The position numbers were made by a program, and so were the translations under genes. The notes under the pieces were generated by a model, which was not told where the DNA came from, did no database searches, and was given only the letters and a program-made list of their open reading frames with translations. From NCBI RefSeq assembly GCF_022760805.1, contig NZ_JAIVFL010000001.1:3100001-3164000 (forward strand): 64,000 nucleotides of DNA, read 5' to 3'. This document shows positions 56,825 through 64,000 of the stretch, one piece after another (positions within the stretch are counted from its first letter, which is position 1; the number at the start of each line of letters is the position of its first letter). This DNA is from Candidatus Mycolicibacterium alkanivorans (lineage in GTDB: Bacteria; Actinomycetota; Actinomycetes; Mycobacteriales; Mycobacteriaceae).

Positions 56825-57414
56825 TTGGTCTTGCCCAACAGCGACAGCGCCGCCCGCAGCGCGCTCGACGTGGTGGCGTCCGGATCGCCGCCCAGCACCT
56901 TGTCAGTGGCCTCCTCGGCTTGTTTGACCGCAAAACCAAGTCCGACAAGGGCTTCCACGACGGGCCCGCGGACGGCGCGCCCGGAGGCCGCCGGCGCCCC
57001 GGCCGCACTGGTCACCGCGCCGATCTTGTCGCGCAGCTCGAGCACCATGCGCTCGGCGCCGCGCTTGCCGATCCCGGGCACTCGGGTCAGCGCGGTGACG
57101 TCACCGTCGGCCAGCGCCTGACGCAGCGCGGTCGCGTCGTAGACCGCAAGGGTGGCCAACGCGATCTTCGGCCCCACCCCCGACACCCCGAGCAGCGTCG
57201 AGAACAGGTCGCGGGCGTCGGCGTCGGCGAAGCCGTACAGGGTCTGCGAGTCCTCACGCACGATCATGGCGGTGACGAGGCGCGCTTCGGTCCCGCGGCG
57301 CAGCGTGGCCAGCGTGGCGGGGGTGGCCATCACCTTGTAGCCGACGCCGGCCGCCTCGATCACGACGTGGTCGAGTGCGATGTCGAGCACTTCACCGTGC
57401 ACCGAGGCGATCAT
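56821..57414 (-). CDS. ruvA: Holliday junction branch migration protein RuvA
   Basis: A 197-residue protein: OB-fold start [20 protein letters not shown], two helix-hairpin-helix motifs ([14 protein letters not shown] and [16 protein letters not shown]), and a C-terminal domain III ([21 protein letters not shown]) that binds RuvB. Start and end overlap ruvC and ruvB by four bases each. Confidence 0.96.
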   Translation of the reverse strand: MIASVHGEVLDIALDHVVIEAAGVGYKVMATPATLATLRRGTEARLVTAMIVREDSQTLYGFADADARDLFSTLLGVSGVGPKIALATLAVYDATALRQALADGDVTALTRVPGIGKRGAERMVLELRDKIGAVTSAAGAPAASGRAVRGPVVEALVGLGFAVKQAEEATDKVLGGDPDATTSSALRAALSLLGKTK

Positions 57415-57965
57415 CTCGCCGCCTTCAGCCGGGCCTGATACGCACGTTTCTGTTCGGCGGCCATCGCCTCAGCCTGGGCCATCCGCGCGATCATCGGCGC
57501 GCGCCAGCAGTGGCAGATGGCCAGGGCGAGCGCGTCAGCGGCGTCGGCCGGGGTGGGTTTCTGCTGCAGTTGCAGGATTCTGGTGACCATCGCGGTGACC
57601 TGTGCCTTGTCTGCTCGGCCGTTCCCGGTGACGGCGGCCTTGACCTCGCTGGGGGTGTGGTAGTGGACGTCGATGTCGCGCCGGGCGGCGGCCAGCGCGA
57701 TCACCCCGCCGGCCTGCGCGGTGCCCATGGCGGTGTTCGCGTTCTGGTTGGAGAACACCCGCTCGATTGCGATGACATCGGGATGGTGGGTGTCCATCCA
57801 GTGCTCGACGGCGTCGCTGATGGTCAGCAGCCGGCGCTGCAGCAGCTCGTCAGCGGGAGTGCGCACGACGTCGACGTCGAGGGCAATCACATGGCGGCCG
57901 CGGCCGCTCTCGATCACCGAGAGACCGCAGCGCGTCAACCCTGGGTCGACTCCCATCACCCGCAC
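57411..57965 (-). CDS. ruvC: Crossover junction endodeoxyribonuclease RuvC
   Basis: A 184-residue resolvase with the catalytic Asp in [11 protein letters not shown], Glu in [11 protein letters not shown] and the terminal acidic pair in [13 protein letters not shown]. It cuts Holliday junctions. GTG 57963-57965 follows GAGAGG; an ATG three codons later is possible. First gene of ruvCAB, 21 bases below an SOS box. Confidence 0.95.
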   Translation of the reverse strand: MRVMGVDPGLTRCGLSVIESGRGRHVIALDVDVVRTPADELLQRRLLTISDAVEHWMDTHHPDVIAIERVFSNQNANTAMGTAQAGGVIALAAARRDIDVHYHTPSEVKAAVTGNGRADKAQVTAMVTRILQLQQKPTPADAADALALAICHCWRAPMIARMAQAEAMAAEQKRAYQARLKAAR

Positions 57966-57985
57966 AGCTCGCCTCTCACCGGTCG

Positions 57986-58008
57986 TAGAACAGCTGTTCG
58001 ATACCTTA
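57986..58008 (-). promoter_or_regulatory. LexA (SOS) box and -10 element of ruvCAB
   Basis: TAGAACagctGTTCGA (57986-58001) matches the mycobacterial LexA consensus TCGAAC-N4-GTTCGA with one mismatch. On the minus strand the -10-like TAAGGT (58003-58008) lies just upstream, so the box covers the expected transcription start of ruvC. This fits DNA-damage induction of ruvCAB as known in mycobacteria. Confidence 0.75.
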
Positions 58009-58287
58009 GCGGCTGTCGGCGACAGCGCGGTGCAGCGACATACCTCGCAGATTTTGCTTAGCCTGCCTCGCTTTGGCTTGCCGCGTCAGGTGCCGAGTTC
58101 CTGCTCTGCGTCGGCAGCAATCCCGTGGTGTCGCACGGCCAAGCCCCGGCGGTCATACCGGACGGTCGCCGCATCACCACGCCGCGGGATCCCCGGTCGA
58201 GTACGACACCTCTGCAACGGTCCTGCGCGCCGCGCCCGGTTCGCGCCGGGATTTGCCGGTGGCGGGTGGGTACGCGGCGGGCCATAA
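58009..58287. other. Intergenic between ruvC and the glycosyltransferase gene
   Basis: About 280 bases between divergent units. No frame has recognisable domain content. It holds the ruvCAB promoter at its left edge and a CATAAT -10-like hexamer (58283-58288) at its right edge, next to the CIRCE-like element. Confidence 0.5.
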
Positions 58288-58314
58288 TTAGCACTCAAGG
58301 AATCAGCGTGCTAA
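58288..58314 (+). promoter_or_regulatory. CIRCE-like heat-shock operator (HrcA site)
   Basis: TTAGCACTC (58288-58296), a nine-base spacer and GCGTGCTAA (58306-58314) match the CIRCE consensus TTAGCACTC-N9-GAGTGCTAA with a single mismatch. A CATAAT -10-like hexamer overlaps its first base. It also contains ACTCAAG, one half of the HspR site HAIR, although the other half is absent. It lies 33 bases upstream of the glycosyltransferase start, so HrcA repression and heat induction of this operon are predicted. Confidence 0.75.
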
Positions 58315-58347
58315 CGCGTGTGGATGTGGGGAAAGGAGGGAAATCCA

Positions 58348-59526
58348 GTGCGCAGCATCGATTTCGAGCAGGGTGTGGCGACGGATTCTCGGCCCGATGG
58401 CCTTACCCGGCGGTTGCGCATTGTGCAGGTCGCGCCGCCGTATTTCGACGTTCCGCCCAAAGGTTATGGGGGCGTGGAGGCGGTGCTGGCTGATCTTGCT
58501 GATGCGCTGGTCGCTCGTGGGCACGATGTGACCGTGTTGGGGGCTGGTGAGTCGGGCACCGTGGCGCGGTTTGTGCCGTTGTGGGATCGTCCGATTCCCG
58601 ATCGGCTTGGCGAGCCGTACCCGGAGGTCATGCATGCCCTCAAGGTGCGCAACGCGATTACCGGTATGGCGGCGACTCAGGGGATCGATATCGTCCACGA
58701 TCACACCTTCGCCGGTGTGCTCAACGTTCCCGTCTACCGGGGGCTGGGGCTGTCGACGGTGGTGACGGTGCATGGTCCGATTGATGAGGACCTGTACCCG
58801 TATTATCGCGGGCTGGGCGCGGATGTGGCGTTGGTGGCTATCAGTGATCGACAACGCGAATTGGCCCCGGACCTGAATTGGGTTGGGCGTGTGCATAATG
58901 CGCTGGCCGTCGAGCAGTGGCCGTTTCACGCCGACAAGGGCGACTACGCGTTGTTCTTGGGCCGCTTCGCTCCCTACAAAGGTGCGCATCTGGCACTGCG
59001 CGCCGCGCATGAGGCGGGCGTGCCGCTGGTGTTGGCGGGCAAGTGCAACGAGGCGCCGGAGAAGGCCTACTTCGATGAGTGGGTGCGTCCGCTGCTGACC
59101 GACAGTGATTACGTGTTCGGCGAGGCCGACGCGGTCAGCAAGCGCAAGCTGCTGGCCGGTGCGCGGTGTTTGCTGTTTCCGATCCAGTGGGAGGAACCGT
59201 TTGGGGTCGTGATGATCGAGGCGATGGCTTGCGGCACACCGGTGGTGGCGTTGCGTGGCGGCGCGGTGCCTGAGGTGGTTGTCGATGGGGTCACCGGGGT
59301 GATCTGTGAGCAGCCGGACGAGCTGCCGGCTGCGATCGAGCGGGCAGCCAGCCTTGACCCGCACGCCTGCCGCCGCCACGTGGCCGCGAATTTCGGTGTG
59401 GGCCAGTTGGGTTCGGGATACGAACTGATCTATCACCGGCTGCTGAACAAGGGCGAGACTACCCGCGCGGCGAGCAGCCCCATACCCCGGCGGTTTGAGT
59501 CACCGGGTGCGAAAGTCACTGCATGA
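58348..59526 (+). CDS. GT4-family glycosyltransferase
   Basis: A 392-residue GT-B glycosyltransferase. The N-terminal domain has VAPPYFDVPPKGYGGVEAVL, the glycine-rich acceptor-side loop, and DIVHDHTFAG. The C-terminal domain has FLGRFAPYKGAHLALRAA and the EX7E motif in EEPFGVVMIEAMACGTPVVA. It should transfer sugar from a nucleotide sugar with retention; donor and acceptor are unknown. GTG 58348 follows AAAGGAGG eight bases upstream. It lies behind a CIRCE-like operator and overlaps the glucosidase gene by ATGA, so the pair is one unit, possibly acting on glycogen, trehalose or glucosylglycerate under stress. Confidence 0.9.
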   Translation: MRSIDFEQGVATDSRPDGLTRRLRIVQVAPPYFDVPPKGYGGVEAVLADLADALVARGHDVTVLGAGESGTVARFVPLWDRPIPDRLGEPYPEVMHALKVRNAITGMAATQGIDIVHDHTFAGVLNVPVYRGLGLSTVVTVHGPIDEDLYPYYRGLGADVALVAISDRQRELAPDLNWVGRVHNALAVEQWPFHADKGDYALFLGRFAPYKGAHLALRAAHEAGVPLVLAGKCNEAPEKAYFDEWVRPLLTDSDYVFGEADAVSKRKLLAGARCLLFPIQWEEPFGVVMIEAMACGTPVVALRGGAVPEVVVDGVTGVICEQPDELPAAIERAASLDPHACRRHVAANFGVGQLGSGYELIYHRLLNKGETTRAASSPIPRRFESPGAKVTA

Positions 59527-61652
59527 CCGTATCGCCGATGGCGTTCAACACCAGCGCGCCGGCTCGGATCGGGGCCGGCGCTGACACCGTCACGCTGGTG
59601 GAAGGCGCGACGTTCTGCCTGTCTGATTGTCGAGGCGACGTGGTGGCAGGCCGCGCGCACGGGTTGTTCTTCCGTGACGCACGGGTGGTGTCGCGATGGG
59701 AGCTCAGAGTCGACGGCCAGTCGCCCGAGCCGTTGTCGGTGCAGCTGTCGGCGGCGTTCGGCGCGCAGTTCGTTGTGCGCCGCGCGCCGCGCGCCGGGCA
59801 TGTCGACAGCACCCTTCTGCTGGTTCGGGAGCGGTTGGTGGGTGATGGGTTGCGGGAGACTATCTCGGTGGAAAATCTCGACCGCGAACCCACCGTGGTG
59901 GTCCTGGAGTTACACGTCGAGGCCGACTTCGCTGACCTGTTCTCGGTCAAGGAAGGGCGGGCGGCGCGCGGCGGCGCCGAGGTGGCCGCCGTCGACGGCG
60001 AACTGATGCTGCTCGAGTGGGGTGATCGTATCCGGGGCTTGCGGGTGACGGCCTCGGGCGACCCGGTCGTGGCGGCGGGGCGGCTGACCTGGCGGATAGT
60101 GGTACCGGCGGGCCAGCGCTGGCACACCGAGATCCTCGCCGAGCCGACGTGGGCCAACAAGACCGTCCGGACCCGGTTCCGCCGCGGCGAGAACGTGGAG
60201 TCCAGCGCCCCGGCGCGCAAATTGGAAGCCTGGCGGGATACGGCGACCACCGTTGAGGCCGGTCATCGCGTGCTCACCGAGGTGCTGCGGCAAACCGAAA
60301 GCGACCTGGGCGCGCTGCTGATGCACGACGAGACGGGTCAGGGCCGGTCGTTCGTGGCCGCTGGGGCGCCGTGGTTTATGACGTTGTTCGGCCGTGACAG
60401 CCTGCTGACCGCGTGGATGGCGTTGCCGCTGGATGTCGGATTGTCGATCGGCACGCTGCAGCAGCTGGCCGCGGTGCAGGGCCGACGTGTCGATCCGATC
60501 ACCGAGGAAGAGCCGGGCCGGATCATGCATGAGATTCGCCGCGGCCCGGCCAGCACCGACGCGGTCGGCGGCGCCATCTACTACGGGTCGGTCGACGCCA
60601 CCGTGCTGTTTGTGATGCTGCTGGCCGAATCGTGGCGGTGGGGTGCCGACCCATCGGCGGTGAGCGCCTTGCTGCCGGCCGCCGACGCGGCACTGTCTTG
60701 GGCCCAGCGTTATGGCGATCGTGACGGCGACGGGTTCATCGAATACCAGCGCGCCACCGACCGTGGCCTGATCAACCAGGGCTGGAAGGACAGCTTCGAC
60801 GGCATCAACGACGCCGCCGGCCGTACCGGCGAGCCGCCGATCGCGCTCTGCGAGGTGCAGGGCTATCACTACGCGGCCCTGCTCGCACGCGCTGAGCTCG
60901 CCGAGGAATTCGACGACACCACCCGCGCGGTGCAGCTGCGCGACCAAGCACAGGCGTTGCGAGACCAGTTCCTCGAGACGTTCTGGCTGCCCCAGCACGG
61001 CTGGTACGCCGTGGCCTTGGATGGGCACAAGAATCCCATCGACGCGCTGACCAGCAACGCCGCGCACTGCCTGTGGACAGGCATCGCGACTGACGAGCAC
61101 GCCGCAACGCTGGTGGAACGCCTGGCAACCGATCAGATGGACTCCGGGTTCGGCCTGCGCACCTTGGCCACCACGATGGGCGCCTACAACCCGATGAGTT
61201 ACCACAACGGCGCCGTGTGGCCGCACGACACCGCGATCGCGGTCGCTGGCCTGCTGCGCTACCAGCACGTGCCCGGAGCCCAAGTCCTTGCCCAACGGTT
61301 GGCTAGCGGCCTGCTGGATGCCGCCGACGCGTTCGGCACCCGGCTGCCCGAGCTGTACTGCGGGTTTCCCCGGTCACAATTCCGCGCACCGGTCCCATAC
61401 CCCACGTCGTGCTCACCGCAAGCCTGGTCCTGCGCCGCGCCGGTCCTGCTGCTGAGATCGTTCCTGGGACTGGATCCGCACGCACCGCACCGCCAGGTAG
61501 CGGTATCGCCGCATCTGCCCGACGCCTGGGGGCGCGTCACGCTGAGCGACCTACGACTCGGTAACGCCAGCGTCGACTTGGAAGCCGAGGGCGACACCGT
61601 CAAAATCCATCGCATGCCCGATGATTGGCAGCTGCTCAGCTCGGCAGGATGA
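59523..61652 (+). CDS. Amylo-alpha-1,6-glucosidase/glycogen debranching-type enzyme
   Basis: A 709-residue protein. The N-terminal beta domain (VTLVEGATFCLSDCRGDVV, GLFFRDARVVSRWELRVDG) is that of the 'glycogen debranching N-terminal' family. An (alpha/alpha)6 barrel follows with APWFMTLFGRDSLLTAWM, GLINQGWKDSFDGI, YHNGAVWPHDTAIA and PYPTSCSPQAWSCAAPVLLL. It probably hydrolyses alpha-glucosidic bonds in glycogen-like or glucosyl compounds. ATG overlaps the glycosyltransferase stop (ATGA). Related actinobacterial proteins are often found in stress-inducible sets, in line with the CIRCE-like site. Confidence 0.9.
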   Translation: MTVSPMAFNTSAPARIGAGADTVTLVEGATFCLSDCRGDVVAGRAHGLFFRDARVVSRWELRVDGQSPEPLSVQLSAAFGAQFVVRRAPRAGHVDSTLLLVRERLVGDGLRETISVENLDREPTVVVLELHVEADFADLFSVKEGRAARGGAEVAAVDGELMLLEWGDRIRGLRVTASGDPVVAAGRLTWRIVVPAGQRWHTEILAEPTWANKTVRTRFRRGENVESSAPARKLEAWRDTATTVEAGHRVLTEVLRQTESDLGALLMHDETGQGRSFVAAGAPWFMTLFGRDSLLTAWMALPLDVGLSIGTLQQLAAVQGRRVDPITEEEPGRIMHEIRRGPASTDAVGGAIYYGSVDATVLFVMLLAESWRWGADPSAVSALLPAADAALSWAQRYGDRDGDGFIEYQRATDRGLINQGWKDSFDGINDAAGRTGEPPIALCEVQGYHYAALLARAELAEEFDDTTRAVQLRDQAQALRDQFLETFWLPQHGWYAVALDGHKNPIDALTSNAAHCLWTGIATDEHAATLVERLATDQMDSGFGLRTLATTMGAYNPMSYHNGAVWPHDTAIAVAGLLRYQHVPGAQVLAQRLASGLLDAADAFGTRLPELYCGFPRSQFRAPVPYPTSCSPQAWSCAAPVLLLRSFLGLDPHAPHRQVAVSPHLPDAWGRVTLSDLRLGNASVDLEAEGDTVKIHRMPDDWQLLSSAG

Positions 61653-61757
61653 AACCCACCTCGACTCGCAGCTGACCGTCCTCGGCGACCGCATCGACGT
61701 CGATCCGCCGACCGGGATGACCCGCTATTCGGGACTGCCGGTGACCATCGCGCCGGG

Positions 61758-62090
61758 TCAGTAGACCGTCGCGCCGGATTCGGCTTCTGGGCTGCCCTGC
61801 CGGCGTGCCTCGTCGAGGATCCCGGCCATCCGCTGCCGAGACTCGTACCAGCCCTTCACCTTTTCCCGGCGAATCTCCTTGCCCTGGCGCCGTACGACCA
61901 GCGTCCACGGCGCGCCGAGGAAGTGGGCCAGCACCCAGAACGGCCAGATCACCACCAGTGGCAGTGTGAGCAGCATTCCGATCGCGAACAGGCCGCCCCA
62001 CTCCGGCAGATCCAGCAGCAAGGTGCCGAACGGCCACCACACCCGGCGCACGGTCCACCGGACGTTGGTGGCGTCGCGGACCGACGCCAC
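61758..62090 (-). CDS. Small membrane protein downstream of yebC
   Basis: A 110-residue protein starting at GTG 62088-62090, one base after the yebC stop. A central hydrophobic stretch LFAIGMLLTLPLVVIWPFWVLAHFLG forms one or two helices. The N-terminus VRWTVRRVWWPFGTLLLDLPEWGG and the basic C-terminus (RRQGKEIRREKVKGWYESRQRM) face the cytoplasm. No family recognised. Co-transcribed with yebC. Confidence 0.78.
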   Translation of the reverse strand: MASVRDATNVRWTVRRVWWPFGTLLLDLPEWGGLFAIGMLLTLPLVVIWPFWVLAHFLGAPWTLVVRRQGKEIRREKVKGWYESRQRMAGILDEARRQGSPEAESGATVY

Positions 62091-62091
62091 G

Positions 62092-62847
62092 TCAGTCCTC
62101 GTCGAGTTGCCCCGCGACGTCGTCGGGGATGTCGATGTTGGTGAAGACATCCTGGACGTCGTCACTGTCCTCCAGTGCGTCGACCAGCTTGAGCACCTTG
62201 CGGGCCCCCTCGAGGTCGACCGGCACAGTCACCGACGGCTGGAAGCTGGCCTCGGCGGAGTCGTAGTCCATGCCGGCATCCTGCAGGGCGGTGCGCACCG
62301 CCACCAGGTCACCGGGCTCGGAGACGATCTCGAAGCTGTCGCCGAGGTCGTTGACCTCCTCGGCACCGGCCTCCAGGACGGCCAGCAGCACGTCGTCCTC
62401 GGTGAGGCCGTTCTTCTCCAGCGTGACCACACCCTTGCGGGAGAACAGGTAGGCCACCGAGCCGGGGTCGGCCATGTTGCCGCCGTTGCGGGTCATCGCG
62501 ACACGGACCTCGCCGGCGGCGCGGTTGCGGTTGTCGGTCAGGCACTCCACCAGCACCGCCACCCCATTGGGGCCGTAGCCCTCGTAGGTGATGTTCTGCC
62601 AGTCGGCGCCGCCGGCTTCCTCACCGGCGCCGCGCTTGCGGGCGCGCTCGATGTTGTCGTTGGGCACCGAGGACTTCTTTGCCTTCTGGATGGCGTCGTA
62701 GAGAGTCGGGTTGCCGCCGGGGTCGCCGCCGCCGACGCGGGCCGCGACCTCGATGTTCTTGATCAACTTGGCGAACATCTTGCCGCGCTTCGCGTCGACG
62801 ACGGCCTTCTTGTGCTTGGTGGTGGCCCATTTGGAATGGCCGCTCAT
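62092..62847 (-). CDS. yebC: YebC/PmpR family regulatory protein
   Basis: A 251-residue protein with the hallmark start [31 protein letters not shown] [14 protein letters not shown], and the central [22 protein letters not shown]. The family was described as transcriptional regulators, and recent work links it to translation of polyproline stretches. It lies 78 bases below pdxT in the conserved tesB-pdxT-yebC series. Confidence 0.95.
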   Translation of the reverse strand: MSGHSKWATTKHKKAVVDAKRGKMFAKLIKNIEVAARVGGGDPGGNPTLYDAIQKAKKSSVPNDNIERARKRGAGEEAGGADWQNITYEGYGPNGVAVLVECLTDNRNRAAGEVRVAMTRNGGNMADPGSVAYLFSRKGVVTLEKNGLTEDDVLLAVLEAGAEEVNDLGDSFEIVSEPGDLVAVRTALQDAGMDYDSAEASFQPSVTVPVDLEGARKVLKLVDALEDSDDVQDVFTNIDIPDDVAGQLDED

Positions 62848-62925
62848 CGTGGTACTTCCTCTTCCTTGCCGAATACCGCGCCGAAGCGTCGTGACCCGAC
62901 GAGTCTACGTGCTGGGGAACTGGGG

Positions 62926-63519
62926 TCAGGCCGAGCCGGTGACGATGTCGACGAAAAGCGCGTGCACGCGACGGTCGCCGGTCATCTCGGGGTGGAACGC
63001 AGTGGCCAGCACGGCGCCGTGGCGCACCGCGACGATATGGTCGCCGGCGCGGGCCAGTACCTGCACGTCCGGCCCCACCCGCTCGACCCACGGTGCACGG
63101 ATGAAGACCGCGTGTGCGGGCCCGTCGAGCCCTTCGAACTCGATATCGCCCTCGAACGAGTCGACCTGGCGGCCGAAAGCGTTGCGCCGCACGGTCATAT
63201 CGATGGCGCGCAGCGACACGGCCTCGCGGCCGGGAGCGCCCGCGTCGAGAATCTCGCTGGCCAGCAGGATCATGCCGGCACACGAACCGTAGGCGGGCAT
63301 ACCGCCGGCCAGGCGTTCACGCAGGGGTTCGAGCAGGTCGAACTCGCGCAGCAGGTGGCTCATGGTCGTCGACTCCCCGCCGGGGATCACCAGCGCATCG
63401 ACGGCCTCGAGCTCACTGCGCCGGCGCACCGTCGGCGCCTCGGCACCGGCCTCGCGCAAAGCGGCCAGGTGCTCGCGGGTGTCGCCCTGCAGGGCCAGCA
63501 CACCGACCCGGACACTCAT
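62926..63519 (-). CDS. pdxT: Pyridoxal 5'-phosphate synthase glutaminase subunit
   Basis: A 197-residue class I glutamine amidotransferase with [23 protein letters not shown], nucleophile Cys in [11 protein letters not shown] and the His/Glu pair in [10 protein letters not shown]. It supplies ammonia to PdxS for PLP synthesis. The ATG overlaps the thioesterase stop by four bases (ATGA). PdxS is not in the window; it is expected just beyond the right edge. Confidence 0.95.
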   Translation of the reverse strand: MSVRVGVLALQGDTREHLAALREAGAEAPTVRRRSELEAVDALVIPGGESTTMSHLLREFDLLEPLRERLAGGMPAYGSCAGMILLASEILDAGAPGREAVSLRAIDMTVRRNAFGRQVDSFEGDIEFEGLDGPAHAVFIRAPWVERVGPDVQVLARAGDHIVAVRHGAVLATAFHPEMTGDRRVHALFVDIVTGSA

Positions 63520-64000
63520 GGCGTCGCGGGACAGCCGCGCCGGTAGCGGGTCAGTCCCTCCTGCATGACGGTCGCCACCATCTCGCCGCATCGGTTGAAG
63601 ATCCGGCCGTGGGTCAGCGCGCGGCCGCCGCACGCCGACGGCGAGGACTGGTCGTAGAGCAGCCATTCGTCGGCGCGCAACGGCCGCATGAACCACATCG
63701 CGTGATCCAGCGAGGCGACATCGAGGTGTTGGCGCACCTCGGCGTGATTCACCTGCGCTGAGCCGAGCAGGGTCAGATCACTCATGTACGCCAGCGCACA
63801 GATGTGCAGCACGTGGTCGTCGGGCAGCGGGTCCTTGTGCTTGAACCACACCTGCTGCTGGGAGGCCTTACCCGGAGTGATCGTCACCTGATCACGCGGG
63901 ACGATGCGGACATCCCACTCTTCGAACTGAGCGAACCCGGCGTCGTCGAACACCCCTCCCTTGGAGATGAAACCCGGCAGGTTGTCGGGCGGGGGCGCAT
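63516..64000 (-). CDS. tesB: Acyl-CoA thioesterase II (partial, 5' end outside window)
   Basis: The last 161 or so residues of a TesB-type double-hotdog thioesterase: [33 protein letters not shown] with the catalytic Asp, [33 protein letters not shown], and [14 protein letters not shown]. The frame stays open to the right edge ([14 protein letters not shown]). It hydrolyses acyl-CoA to free acid and CoA. Overlaps pdxT by four bases. Confidence 0.92.
   Translation of the reverse strand, partial: APPPDNLPGFISKGGVFDDAGFAQFEEWDVRIVPRDQVTITPGKASQQQVWFKHKDPLPDDHVLHICALAYMSDLTLLGSAQVNHAEVRQHLDVASLDHAMWFMRPLRADEWLLYDQSSPSACGGRALTHGRIFNRCGEMVATVMQEGLTRYRRGCPATP

Overview
This window is very GC-rich, with codon third positions dominated by G and C, frequent GTG and TTG starts, and many ATGA or GTGA start/stop overlaps. 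It carries MmpS/MmpL, an F420-type nitroreductase-fold protein, and the block aspS, hisS, rel, apt, secF, secD, yajC, ruvCAB, yebC, pdxT, tesB. From memory, this block follows the Rv2566 to Rv2605c region of Mycobacterium tuberculosis. The organism is therefore a mycobacterium, most likely a metabolically versatile fast grower (Mycolicibacterium type). No rRNA, tRNA or CRISPR array was seen.

Layout. (1) 77-8134, minus strand: a four-gene set of two transglutaminase-fold proteins, a circularly permuted ATP-grasp/alpha-E protein and a zinc peptidase, probably acting on an unknown peptide. (2) 8430-16467: accessory DNA with a frameshifted Pro/Thr-rich protein, a toxin-antitoxin-like pair, an acyltransferase-MmpS-MmpL operon, and a scar made of three broken genes (HxlR regulator, MobF relaxase, ISL3 transposase). 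(3) 16491-30331: a gaseous or short-chain hydrocarbon oxidation island. Its order is hydroxylase alpha, hydroxylase beta, coupling protein, reductase, aldehyde dehydrogenase, NDMA-type alcohol dehydrogenase, then a dedicated GroEL. A divergent LuxR-type response regulator and a convergent GAF histidine kinase sit at its head, followed by an acyl-CoA synthetase and a second alcohol dehydrogenase. Fragments of another alcohol dehydrogenase and of a thiolase mark its right side. (4) 30386-50178: conserved core housekeeping genes. (5) 50467-52466: a complete 2,000-bp IS1182-family element with CTAG target duplications, sitting 14 bp upstream of gabT. (6) 52481-64000: gabT with a gamma-aminobutyraldehyde-type dehydrogenase, ruvCAB with an SOS box, a glycosyltransferase plus glycogen-debranching-type glucosidase operon behind a CIRCE-like heat-shock operator, and yebC-pdxT-tesB.

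How the genes work together. The island encodes a plausible complete route from hydrocarbon to alcohol (di-iron monooxygenase), aldehyde (alcohol dehydrogenase), acid (aldehyde dehydrogenase) and acyl-CoA (AMP-ligase). It has its own chaperonin for hydroxylase folding and its own two-component control. The hydroxylase keeps all six di-iron ligands at methane-monooxygenase-like spacing. However, its gene order differs from the well-known prmABCD/mimABCD propane monooxygenases and fits the less studied actinobacterial 'group 6' type better. The island and the IS1182 element are the clearest signs of horizontal input in an otherwise conserved mycobacterial backbone.
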